A DNA stretch of 64,000 nt from positions 2,542,001 through 2,606,000 of the forward strand of contig NZ_AP028934.1 of the NCBI RefSeq assembly GCF_036323475.1, given 5' to 3'. Below, piece after piece: positions 45,526 through 53,517 of this stretch. Source of the DNA: Solobacterium moorei. GTDB taxonomy: Bacteria; Bacillota_I; Bacilli_A; Erysipelotrichales; Erysipelotrichaceae. Both the position numbers and the translations under genes were made by a program. The notes below the pieces were generated by a model, which did not search any database, had not been told where the DNA came from, and saw only the letters and a list, made by a program, of their open reading frames with translations. The first letter of the stretch is position 1; every line of letters begins with the position of its first letter.

Positions 45526-45540
45526 TGACGTCAGTTGTCA
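45526..45540 (-). promoter_or_regulatory. Operator upstream of the WYL regulator
   Basis: TGACAACTGACGTCA (minus strand) with flanks ATGACAA and GTCAAG shared with the site at 44574-44588. It lies 16-25 bases before TATAAT (45511-45516 region, minus strand), over the -35. Confidence 0.75.
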
Positions 45541-45587
45541 TAGTATAGAATGTTTCCCAAATTCTGCTGATACTACTTATCTCTCGT

Positions 45588-45860
45588 TTAGCATAATAAA
45601 AATGTACACCTAAAATTTACTTCAAAAATTATATCTCTCTGTTTCACTTTTATAGAATCATTCAAAGTCCATGGCTTCTTCTCTTCTTTAGAAATTGGCA
45701 AGAAAAAGACGATAGATAGACGATTGAACTGCTGTCGCATTATATCTTCAATATTTAGTTTGATTTCCTCTGCAAACTGGGATTTGTCTTTCTTATCTCG
45801 CTTTCGTGGGTTTCTTTTTCAGAAGTTCTCCAGAAGTTCAGCATACATACCATCCCAAAA
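45588..45860 (-). pseudogene. Degraded coding fragment
   Basis: The minus strand reads FWDGMYAELLENF, a TGA (45819-45821), then KKDKSQFAEEIKLNIEDI and QQFNRLSIVFFLPISK in the same frame to a TAA at 45588. Amino-acid use is protein-like but there is no start and a stop interrupts it. It looks like the leftover of a gene beside the WYL module. Family not recognised; the rest of 45541-45921 is empty. Confidence 0.3.
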
Positions 45861-45921
45861 GTTTCAGAAATAATGCCTTATTACGCGATATATGGTAACA
45901 TTTTAAAGTAAGAGGTGTTAT

Positions 45922-46707
45922 ATGACAAAGAAACTAGCTGCAGCAGCACTGCTCATGTTTCTGATTATCGCTACTTTAATTGGTAGTACTTTAATCAAGA
46001 ATGATTTCTTGAATCCAGAAAAAGAGCCTATAGTTACTACAACAGAAGATAAAAAAGAAGAGAAGAAAGAAACTCCTAAGCCTGAAGTTGATCCCGAAAC
46101 AGATACACGCTTCAGTGATACAAACAGTATCCTACTTCTTGTTAACAAAAAGCATAAGCTTGAAGAAACATATGTTCCATCTGACCTAACAACAGTTAAC
46201 GTTAGTACAAACGGCACTGAATGGACTTTACGCAAAGAAGCTGCCAAAGCTCTTGAAGAATTATTCAATGCTGCTAAAGAAGATGGGATTCAATTACGTT
46301 TAGGAAATAGCTTCCGTTCCGGCTCCTACCAAGGGCAGCTATACCAGGCAAGTGTTGATCGTATTGGAGAAACTAGCACAAACAAAACAACTGCGAAAGC
46401 CGGTTATTCTGAATTACAAACTGGTCTAGCAGCTGCGATACTCGGTGCCGATACAACCACTGATTTTAATAACAGTTTTGCGAAATCTGATGAATACAAG
46501 TGGCTCCAAGAAAATGCTTATAAGTACGGCTTTATCTTACGCTATCCAGAAAACAAAGAATCTATTACTGGTTATCCCTATATGCCATGGCATTATCGTT
46601 ATGTGGGAAACGATACAGCGGAACAGATTCACGATGCTGGTGATGACACAACATTCGAAGAATTCTTTGGTTTAAAAGGTGGAGACTACGAAAAGACTAG
46701 TTCTTAA
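45922..46707 (+). CDS. VanY-like (M15B) membrane-anchored pseudo-peptidase
   Basis: A 261-residue exported protein with an N-terminal membrane helix (about 5-24), an acidic/Lys linker and a D,D-carboxypeptidase-fold domain. The family SxHxxGxAxD zinc motif (usually GYSEHQTGLAxD) reads GYSELQTGLAAA, and the usual YEPWH reads YMPWH. So the first zinc His, the zinc Asp and the catalytic Glu are all replaced; only the last His remains. It is expected to bind but not cut peptidoglycan stems. A paralogue lies at 62711. RBS AGAGGTG. Confidence 0.85.
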   Translation: MTKKLAAAALLMFLIIATLIGSTLIKNDFLNPEKEPIVTTTEDKKEEKKETPKPEVDPETDTRFSDTNSILLLVNKKHKLEETYVPSDLTTVNVSTNGTEWTLRKEAAKALEELFNAAKEDGIQLRLGNSFRSGSYQGQLYQASVDRIGETSTNKTTAKAGYSELQTGLAAAILGADTTTDFNNSFAKSDEYKWLQENAYKYGFILRYPENKESITGYPYMPWHYRYVGNDTAEQIHDAGDDTTFEEFFGLKGGDYEKTSS

Positions 46708-46725
46708 TTTACAGAAAAATATTTA

Positions 46726-46763
46726 AAAGGTAAGTGTAACAACAAATACACTTACCTTTCATT
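46726..46763. terminator. Bidirectional terminator between pseudo-peptidase and azlD
   Basis: A 13-bp perfect stem AAAGGTAAGTGTA (46726-46738) with its complement (46747-46759), T-rich on both sides. Confidence 0.88.
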
Positions 46764-46770
46764 TATAACA

Positions 46771-47097
46771 TCAAAACACAAGTTGAATTAATACCATATA
46801 ACAAATCGTTCCACCTGGAATTGAAATTAGCATATTACGCTTCCATACATGTAGGATAGTGATAACTAGTATAGAAATCATCTTCGAAATGCCATAATTT
46901 CCCTGTAAGAACTGAACATCCTTCAGACAGTATATAACCAACATTCCAAATACTGTGGATGGAAGATATCTATCAATACAATTTACAAATTCAGGTATTT
47001 TCCTCTTTACACTAAAAATGATAAACGGCAAAAATCTCGTCAACATTGTGCCAAATATACATAGAGCGATTGTTATAATCTGCTGTGAGATTATCAT
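46771..47097 (-). CDS. azlD: Branched-chain amino acid exporter small subunit, AzlD family
   Basis: A 108-residue AzlD-type protein with four membrane helices (IITIALCIFGTMLTRFLPFI, YLPSTVFGMLVIYCL, ISKMISILVITILHV, MLISIPGGTICYMVLIQ). The start at 47097 overlaps the azlC stop (ATGA); the longer frame to 47262 is azlC in another frame. AzlD works with AzlC in export of leucine-type amino acids; because azlC is deleted here, the pair is probably not functional. Confidence 0.8.
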   Translation of the reverse strand: MIISQQIITIALCIFGTMLTRFLPFIIFSVKRKIPEFVNCIDRYLPSTVFGMLVIYCLKDVQFLQGNYGISKMISILVITILHVWKRNMLISIPGGTICYMVLIQLVF

Positions 47098-47413
47098 TTC
47101 TGCACATCCAACGATTCCATTCTTCTTTTCGATAACGTTAGCGTGATAACGATAACTGCCATCGTAGGTATCATAAAGGAATTTAAGCCAAAAATGATTA
47201 GATATATTACTGACGCTATAATACCAATCATGGAGGTAATATGATGCTCTTCTTTTAACCATTTTTCTAAGAAGATTACAGCAAACATTGCAGTTATTAC
47301 AAAACCAACTCTATTCGCATCATATAGATTCCATATGCAAAACCCAAAAATAGAAAGCCAGTAAGAATCGGCAAAGTGTACAGAAATGTGGCTTTGAATA
47401 CTTTCAGCTTCAT
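47094..47413 (-). pseudogene. azlC: azlC with large internal deletion
   Basis: From ATG 47413 the frame gives an AzlC N-terminus (FLYTLPILTGFLFLGFAYGI) that shifts and stops after about 37 codons. A second frame then gives an AzlC C-terminus from RVGFVITAMFAVIFLEKW to the FMIPTMAVIVITL helix, ending at 47094. About 120 central residues of the normal 230 are missing. Confidence 0.75.
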
Positions 47414-47503
47414 AGAAGCAGTACGTCCTTCTTTAAAATTTGAATGAACCCATTATAAACCAATCACTCCATTCTTATTTATAAATATTTCATCTTGATT
47501 AGT

Positions 47504-47530
47504 AAAAAAATCCCCTACGGCAATGGGATC
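47504..47530 (-). terminator. Terminator after queT
   Basis: GATCCC/GGGGAT-type stem (47510-47529) followed on the minus strand by a run of seven Ts. Confidence 0.7.
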
Positions 47531-47539
47531 TTTTATTGT

Positions 47540-48046
47540 TTATTCTACGAATAACTTTGTTTTATCTAATGCTTTGACTAAGAAGTAACCAATGACGACT
47601 GAGATTAATTCTCCGATTGCGACGAATGAACCATTGATTAATGTTCCTAATACAATTTCATTTGGCATAAATAGGCATGCAAGTTCTGCACCTACGAAGA
47701 AGAAGTTAAAGATTACAGGCATTAAGCAGGCAAGTACTGGGATACCATTTACTTTCTTATCTTTTAATACCCACGTGCAGTAAGCTGCACCGAATGTTGC
47801 GATTGTTCCGACGATCGCATCTAAGAATCCAGTTGGATTAACGCCTAACATCGCTCCAATTAAGTTGGTTAAGAAACAGCCAAGTGTTACCCCCCAAATG
47901 GATGGTTTGTAAATTAATGGAAGTAGTGTTAAAGCTTCTGCGATTCTTACTTGTACATTACCATATGTAAATGGTGCTAGTACTAATGATACGACGGTGT
48001 AGATTGCCGCAATCATCCCAACCCTAGTTAAGGTCTTCATGTTCAT
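47540..48046 (-). CDS. queT: QueT-family queuosine-precursor transporter
   Basis: A 168-residue ECF-type substrate-binding membrane subunit with five or six helices and family signature VQVRIAEALTLLPLIYKPS plus NLIGAMLGVNPTGFLDAIVG. QueT brings in queuine or preQ1-type bases, and works with a shared ECF energising module not present here. The start at 48046 (MNMK) has TAAGGAGA upstream. The transcript starts with a preQ1-I riboswitch, which supports the function. Confidence 0.92.
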   Translation of the reverse strand: MNMKTLTRVGMIAAIYTVVSLVLAPFTYGNVQVRIAEALTLLPLIYKPSIWGVTLGCFLTNLIGAMLGVNPTGFLDAIVGTIATFGAAYCTWVLKDKKVNGIPVLACLMPVIFNFFFVGAELACLFMPNEIVLGTLINGSFVAIGELISVVIGYFLVKALDKTKLFVE

Positions 48047-48056
48047 AAAAATATCA

Positions 48057-48097
48057 TCTCCTTATTTTCATTTAACGTCAGGTAGCCGCTACTGACG
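48057..48097 (-). promoter_or_regulatory. preQ1-I riboswitch (type 2) overlapping the queT ribosome site
   Basis: On the minus strand: stem CGTCAG/CTGACG enclosing a 10-base segment TAGCGGCTAC, then tail TTAAATGAAAATAAGGAG. Compared with the Thermoanaerobacter preQ1-I aptamer as I recall it, the enclosed segment has the same length and shares U, GC, G and the AC with the ligand-pairing C; the tail shares UUAA, the A-run and AAGG. The ribosome site is in the tail, so ligand binding would block translation. Confidence 0.8.
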
Positions 48098-48554
48098 GGA
48101 TTGTGTCCGGTAATTTATTTTACGCTTTTATTACATTACGTCAACTCAAAATAGTATATATCAAACTAAAGGTTATTTTATATAAACATGCAAGCATGCT
48201 AAATATACAATAAATAAACTGAGTATACCAAAAGATATATACTATTTTATTCAAGTGGCTTTGCTTTCCAAACCAATGTAAAAGGTTCCGTCATCTTGAG
48301 CAAACTTGAAGATACTAATAAAATGCATGTATTTGCTCTGCTACTTTTTGACATTCTAGAGCGAAATGTTACATAAAAACAAATACAGATTATTGCTTGT
48401 TTCAAATTGTACTAGCGTAGTATGGATTGGATTGGTATTTGAATTATAATTTATATTACACACCTAGAGATATGATAGTTTAAGTAATTCTTATAATAAA
48501 TCACGGATAATTGTTTATTCTGTGATAATTTTCTTCTGCCCAGCTTCTCTATCT
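48098..48554. other. Gene-poor region with a possible coding remnant
   Basis: About 450 AT-rich bases. On the minus strand near 48250-48365 two neighbouring frames read FALECQKVAEQIHAFY and ISIFKFAQDDGTFYIG, which look like one small protein broken by a frameshift. There is no ribosome site or family match. The rest shows only AT-rich promoter-like sequence. Confidence 0.25.
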
Positions 48555-49010
48555 TTATGTATCATACCTTTCCATATCAACAAGTGAGAGGTTTCGATAT
48601 ATAATGTCATCTCTTGTCGTAAATCCTAACTTCTCCCAAAAGACATTTGCTACAACATTGCTTGCAAATGCAACAAGAGCTACTTTGCTAATTTTCATAT
48701 TCCGTAAAACATCACATGCATATTGAACCATATCTTTTGCAATATTCTTTCTACGATAGTCGGGATGAACTGCTGTGTGATAGATATATGCTCGTCTACC
48801 ATCCGTCCCAATGAGTATTGCTCCTACAATCATATTATCTTTTATCACCTTAAAGCATGTATCTGGATTTCGTTTTAAAAATCTTGCGATTCCTTCTCGA
48901 CTATCATCCACACTATTTAGTCCCATGCCAGAGCAACTCATCCAAAGTTCATATAATTTATCATAATCATCAAGTTTTATTGATTCGATATCTGTCATTT
49001 TATATTTCAC
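48555..49010 (-). CDS. GNAT-family N-acetyltransferase
   Basis: A 151-residue acetyltransferase. The acetyl-CoA loop region is in YIYHTAVHPDYRRKNIAKDM (Q/RxxGxG/A-type variant, with N in place of the first Gly), followed by ALVAFASNVVANVFWEKLGF, a typical end of the fold. Substrate unknown. It overlaps the end of the NUDIX gene by 11 bases, so the two are cotranscribed. Confidence 0.88.
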   Translation of the reverse strand: MKYKMTDIESIKLDDYDKLYELWMSCSGMGLNSVDDSREGIARFLKRNPDTCFKVIKDNMIVGAILIGTDGRRAYIYHTAVHPDYRRKNIAKDMVQYACDVLRNMKISKVALVAFASNVVANVFWEKLGFTTRDDIIYRNLSLVDMERYDT

Positions 49011-49536
49011 CTCTCTTCTTCATCTGACATAAATACATCGCCATTGAAACTGTCTTCGCATCAGGGATTTTTCCTTCCATAATAAGTTCAATGAGTTCCT
49101 CTAAACGATATTTATAGATTTGAATCTTTTCATCTTCATCTAAATGTTGACCAATATATTGATCTACCTTTGCATAATATAAGTCGATGACTTCTGTATC
49201 ATATGCAGGCGTTGGATAGATTTTGCCCATGTATATCCAATCTTTTCCTGCATATCCTGTTTCTTCTTGAATCTCTCTTTTCGCTGTTGTGAGTGAATCT
49301 TCGCCTTCTTCTTTTTTACCAGCAGGGAATTCCAGCGTTTCTTCTTGTTGTGCATATCTCCACTGCTTGACGAAGAAGAACTTACCATCTTTATCTTCAA
49401 GAGCGATCCCAACACCACCAATGTGCTGTACAACCTCTCTTTCAACCGTTAGATTGTCTTCTATTTCAACAGTATCCTTATATACATGTAATATATTTCC
49501 TTCAAATATTTCTTCTCTTGTTAGTAGTCTATTCAT
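49000..49536 (-). CDS. NUDIX hydrolase, ADP-ribose pyrophosphatase type
   Basis: A 178-residue NUDIX enzyme. The NUDIX box is visible as GKKEEGEDSLTTAKREIQEE then TGY (Gx5Ex7REUxEExGU), preceded by KQWRYAQQEETLEFPAG, typical of ADP-ribose/nucleoside-diphosphate-sugar hydrolases. ATG 49536 follows GGAGAAGG; the open frame to 49641 has no ribosome site. Followed by the overlapping acetyltransferase. Confidence 0.9.
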   Translation of the reverse strand: MNRLLTREEIFEGNILHVYKDTVEIEDNLTVEREVVQHIGGVGIALEDKDGKFFFVKQWRYAQQEETLEFPAGKKEEGEDSLTTAKREIQEETGYAGKDWIYMGKIYPTPAYDTEVIDLYYAKVDQYIGQHLDEDEKIQIYKYRLEELIELIMEGKIPDAKTVSMAMYLCQMKKRGEI

Positions 49537-49841
49537 AATATTATGCCTTCTCCATGCGGATATCATACAACAGATAAATTCAAAATACCGTGAAGAATTG
49601 ATGAAATACAACCAATCATCCATAGCTATTATTGAATACATTTTATAGAATTACATGCATGCATATTGATATAATTATGAAAATTATTTTCTGTTAGAAA
49701 TGATAGTTTATTACATCTTTTTCAGTATATTGTTTCTATCGTTTCTAGCAGTATAGAAAAATGTAAATATTTCATCTTATTCTTAGGCTCATGTTTTCCA
49801 TTTTGTTCTATAATTAATATGTTCTATATGGGAGGAAAACT

Positions 49842-50918
49842 ATGAACATCAAGAAAGCATTGGCTTCAGTTTTGACACTTGCTTTATTAGCAGGTTGTAC
49901 AGGCGGTAACTCAACAGCTTCAAACACTACAGCTTCAACAAATGATAATGGTCGTAAGCAACCTGCAGAAACAGGTTCTAAAGATATCGACACATTGAAG
50001 TTCCAATTTGTTCCATCAAGACCTGTTGATGAAATTAAGGCAACAACAGAAGGCCTCGATAAATTAGTCATCGAAGCAATGAAGAAGAGAGGATACAACA
50101 TTAAGAATCTTGAAATCTCTGTCAGTGATTCTTATGAAGCCGCTGGCGAGGCTTTATCCGCTGGTTCAGTAGACGTTGCTTGGTTACCAGGTGGTACTTA
50201 TGCATTATATTCAAATGAATCAGATGTTATCTTAACAGCTACACGTGCCGGTTTATCGAATGACTCTGAAAAACCTGCTGACTGGAATGGTGATGCACAC
50301 AAGACAGTTAATAAGGATACTCCAGTTACATATTACAAAGGCTTAATCTATGCAGGACCATCCGAATACGGACAAGAGCTTGCAAAGAAAGTAAATGCTG
50401 GTGAAAAATTAACTTGGGAAGATTTAAACAAGGCTAAGTGGGCTGTAAGAGATGTTACAAGTTCTGCTGGTTATATCTATCCTACAATGTGGTTAATGGA
50501 CAACTATGATGGCAAGTCCATCAGTGATTTATCTAACGTTACAACATTAGACTATGCTGGCGAATTCATGCAGGCAGCTGCCGGACAGATCGACGTTATC
50601 GTATGTTACGCTGATGGTCGTCAAGACTATGCGAAACAATGGCAAGAAGAATGGGGTCGTAAGGATTCTATTTGGAATGAATTAAATGTTATTGGTGTTA
50701 CACAGAATATCTATAACGATACTGTTTCTGTAACAATGGCTAAGGAAGATATCTATAATAAGGAATTCATCGAAGCAATGCAGGATTCCCTCATCGAAAT
50801 CGCAAATACAGATGCAGGCAAGAAGATCTTCGGTATCTACAAGCATACAGGCTATGCTAAAGCTGAAGATTCAGATTACGATGGAGCTCGTCAGGCTTTA
50901 TCTGTAATTGAGAAATAA
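49842..50918 (+). CDS. phnD: Phosphate/phosphonate ABC transporter, substrate-binding lipoprotein
   Basis: A 358-residue PhnD-family protein: signal peptide with lipobox LLAGC (Cys20), a Ser/Thr-rich linker, then the two-lobe binding domain with LKFQFVPSRPVDEI, AGSVDVAWLPGGTYAL and VTSSAGYIYPTMWLMD, the ligand-contacting segments. It would capture phosphonate, phosphite or phosphate outside the membrane. GGGAGGA sets the start. A terminator separates it from phnC. Confidence 0.92.
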   Translation: MNIKKALASVLTLALLAGCTGGNSTASNTTASTNDNGRKQPAETGSKDIDTLKFQFVPSRPVDEIKATTEGLDKLVIEAMKKRGYNIKNLEISVSDSYEAAGEALSAGSVDVAWLPGGTYALYSNESDVILTATRAGLSNDSEKPADWNGDAHKTVNKDTPVTYYKGLIYAGPSEYGQELAKKVNAGEKLTWEDLNKAKWAVRDVTSSAGYIYPTMWLMDNYDGKSISDLSNVTTLDYAGEFMQAAAGQIDVIVCYADGRQDYAKQWQEEWGRKDSIWNELNVIGVTQNIYNDTVSVTMAKEDIYNKEFIEAMQDSLIEIANTDAGKKIFGIYKHTGYAKAEDSDYDGARQALSVIEK

Positions 50919-50935
50919 GATACATAAATTTATGT

Positions 50936-50966
50936 GGGCGATATTCAAAATATCGCCCATTTTATT
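50936..50966 (+). terminator. Terminator between phnD and phnC
   Basis: GGGCGATATT (50936-50945) with the complementary AATATCGCCC-type arm (to 50958) and TTTTATTT. Partial termination here would give more binding protein than membrane parts. Confidence 0.85.
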
Positions 50967-51026
50967 TGATTTTTAATGTATGATTATTGCGTAAATAATG
51001 AATACATATAGTGATGGAGAATAGAC

Positions 51027-51809
51027 ATGATTGAATTTAAAAATGTTTCTAAGACCTACCCAAATGGCACAAAAGGTCTACAGAATGTAAATCTAAAGAT
51101 TGAACAGGGAGAGTTTGTTGCGATTATCGGTTTATCTGGTGCAGGTAAATCTACACTGATTCGCACAATCAACCGTATGATTGACATTACTGAAGGTGAA
51201 CTTATTGTTGATGACACCAACGTAAGTGAACTCAAAGGAAAATCATTACGTCGCTTTAGAAGAAAGATTGGTATGATCTTCCAATCCTTTAACTTGGTAA
51301 GTCGTTCAACCGTTATTCGTAACGTTCTAACAAGCAACGTTCCAGATATGCCTTGGTATAAGGTTCTACTTGGAATCCATTCCAAGGAACAAAAAACACA
51401 TGCATTAGAAGCTTTGGATAAAGTTGGTATTTTAGATAAAGCCTATAACCGTTGTGATGAATTATCTGGTGGACAACAACAGCGTGTCGCATTAGCACGT
51501 ACACTAAACCAGAATCCTTCTATTATTCTTGCGGATGAACCGGTCGCTTCATTAGATCCTATCATGGCTGATGTTGTTATGAGTGACTTTGCAAGAATCA
51601 ATAAAGAAATGAATATCTCTATCCTGTTAAATATTCACCATGTCGATCTAGCTTTAAAATACGCTACTCGTGTTATCGGTGTTCGCTCTGGTCATATTGT
51701 TTATGATGGTCCAACCGATAAGATCACAAAAGAAATTCTCGATGAAGTTTATAACGGTAAGGCAATTCCTACTTCTAAGGATGACAAAAAGGAAGTTGAA
51801 GGCAAGTAA
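51027..51809 (+). CDS. phnC: Phosphonate ABC transporter ATPase
   Basis: A 260-residue ABC ATPase of the PhnC family: Walker A GLSGAGKSTLIR, Q-loop MIFQSFNLVSRSTV, signature ELSGGQQQRVALAR, Walker B IILADEPVASLDP and switch His in NIHHVDLAL. It powers import through the two PhnE subunits that follow. Two bases separate it from phnE. Confidence 0.95.
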   Translation: MIEFKNVSKTYPNGTKGLQNVNLKIEQGEFVAIIGLSGAGKSTLIRTINRMIDITEGELIVDDTNVSELKGKSLRRFRRKIGMIFQSFNLVSRSTVIRNVLTSNVPDMPWYKVLLGIHSKEQKTHALEALDKVGILDKAYNRCDELSGGQQQRVALARTLNQNPSIILADEPVASLDPIMADVVMSDFARINKEMNISILLNIHHVDLALKYATRVIGVRSGHIVYDGPTDKITKEILDEVYNGKAIPTSKDDKKEVEGK

Positions 51810-51811
51810 AC

Positions 51812-52657
51812 ATGGCGAAACAGAAAATGTTAAAAACGCCACTGTTTGACAGAGTCTTCAAACCCGAACTCATTACACTGCCAAACGGGCATACCGTTGA
51901 AAGACCTCGCAGTAGAACCCCTCTGATTCTTGTGCTATTTACGATTGTTGTCATTATCTCGATTCGTGCGACTGGTTTTAATTTATCAACCATTATTACA
52001 CGTTCAAAAGAGTTAACTGTGATTCTATCTAAGATTTTCCGTCCAAATTTCAAATACTTTTCTAAAGTAATCTCACCACTCATTGAAACCATTCAGATGT
52101 CCATTGTCGGTACCATCATTGGTTCTTTGATTGGTTTACCACTCGCAATTCTCGCATCAAGTAATATCAATAAGAATAAACCAACACTACTTGTATGTCG
52201 TTTCATCTTATCTGTATTACGTTCAATCCCTACTTTGATTTATGCGTATATCTTCGCTTTGATCTTTAGTTTAGGACCACTTGCAGGTACGGTCGCTATC
52301 GCTGTATTTACGATTGGTATCGTTGCGAAGATGCTATATGAGAGTATTGAAACAATCGATATGGGGCCATATGAGGCCATGCAATCATTTGGTGCATCAA
52401 CACTTCAGTCCTTCTGGGCTGCGTGTATGCCACAAATTCTACCTACATACTTAGCGGATTGCTTGTACTGCTTTGAAATCAATGTACGTGCATCTTCCAT
52501 CCTTGGTTATGTAGGTGCTGGTGGGCTTGGTATCTTAATCCGTGAACGTACTGGATTACGTGCTTACTCTGACCTCGGTATGATTCTCATTACATTATTC
52601 GTTGTCGTTTGGCTCATTGATATGATCAATGATTACCTGCGTTCAAAGTTATCTTAA
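51812..52657 (+). CDS. phnE: Phosphonate ABC transporter permease 1
   Basis: A 281-residue PhnE-type permease with five to six helices and the EAA-like loop YEAMQSFGASTLQSFWAACM. After a cytoplasmic N-terminus come helices PLILVLFTIVVIISI and MSIVGTIIGSLIGLPLAIL. It pairs with the next permease. Confidence 0.93.
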   Translation: MAKQKMLKTPLFDRVFKPELITLPNGHTVERPRSRTPLILVLFTIVVIISIRATGFNLSTIITRSKELTVILSKIFRPNFKYFSKVISPLIETIQMSIVGTIIGSLIGLPLAILASSNINKNKPTLLVCRFILSVLRSIPTLIYAYIFALIFSLGPLAGTVAIAVFTIGIVAKMLYESIETIDMGPYEAMQSFGASTLQSFWAACMPQILPTYLADCLYCFEINVRASSILGYVGAGGLGILIRERTGLRAYSDLGMILITLFVVVWLIDMINDYLRSKLS

Positions 52658-52669
52658 ACAGGAGGTCAT

Positions 52670-53485
52670 ATGTCAGAAAATATTATTGCCAAACTAAATG
52701 AAGAACCTAAAACCATTTGGGTTAGACTCATAACAGTTGCGATTGTTGTTAGTCTTATGACTTGGGGTTCTCAATCTCTACACTTTACTGGATTTACAGA
52801 TTCTGGATTAAATGTCGCAAAGGGTCTTGTGAATGGTCTATTACATCCGAATGTCTCTCTTATCTTTGATATGAGTGATAGCGGTATCCCATTCTTACTC
52901 TTACAGACAATTGCGATTGCGGTACTTGGTACTATCATCGGTGCAATTCTTGCGATTCCTGTTAGTTTCCTAGCATCCACAAATATTGTACCTAAGCCTG
53001 TCGCTATGTTATTCCGTGCACTCATCCTGTTGATTCGTACAATTCCTGCACTCATTTGGGCTCTTGTATGGATTCGTGTTACTGGACCTGGTCCATTCTG
53101 TGGTGTTGTAACACAGTCAGTATGTTCCATCGGTATGATTTCCAAGATGTATATCACAGCCATTGAAGATTTAAATACAGGCATTCTTGAATCACTTGAT
53201 GCGGCTGGTTGTACAACATTCCAGAAGATTCGTTGTGGCATTTTACCACAGTTAAGTGCTTCTTTTATCTCCACTGCAATTTATCGTTTCGATATTAACT
53301 TAAAGGATGCGACAATCCTTGGTATCGTTGGTGCAGGTGGTATTGGTTCTCCACTCAATAACGCAATCTCATCTGGTAAATGGTCTAACGTTGGTGCGTT
53401 CCTATTAACACTCATCTTGTTAGTTATCTTGATTGAGTATTGTTCTACAAAGGTTCGTGCTCGTTTAGCACACGGAAGAAAATAG
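52670..53485 (+). CDS. phnE2: Phosphonate ABC transporter permease 2
   Basis: A 271-residue second PhnE-type permease (TIAIAVLGTIIGAILAIPVS, AGCTTFQKIRCGILPQL as the ATPase-coupling loop, GIVGAGGIGSPLNNAI). GGAGG precedes ATG 52670. Together with phnD-phnC-phnE it completes an uptake system. No C-P lyase or phosphonatase genes lie in the window. Confidence 0.93.
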   Translation: MSENIIAKLNEEPKTIWVRLITVAIVVSLMTWGSQSLHFTGFTDSGLNVAKGLVNGLLHPNVSLIFDMSDSGIPFLLLQTIAIAVLGTIIGAILAIPVSFLASTNIVPKPVAMLFRALILLIRTIPALIWALVWIRVTGPGPFCGVVTQSVCSIGMISKMYITAIEDLNTGILESLDAAGCTTFQKIRCGILPQLSASFISTAIYRFDINLKDATILGIVGAGGIGSPLNNAISSGKWSNVGAFLLTLILLVILIEYCSTKVRARLAHGRK

Positions 53486-53491
53486 ATAGTA

Positions 53492-53515
53492 AAAGCACCT
53501 GCATGCAGGTGCTTT
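53492..53515. terminator. Bidirectional terminator (24-bp perfect palindrome)
   Basis: AAAGCACCTGCA and its exact complement lie back to back, T/A-rich on each side, between converging genes. Confidence 0.9.
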
Positions 53516-53517
53516 CT

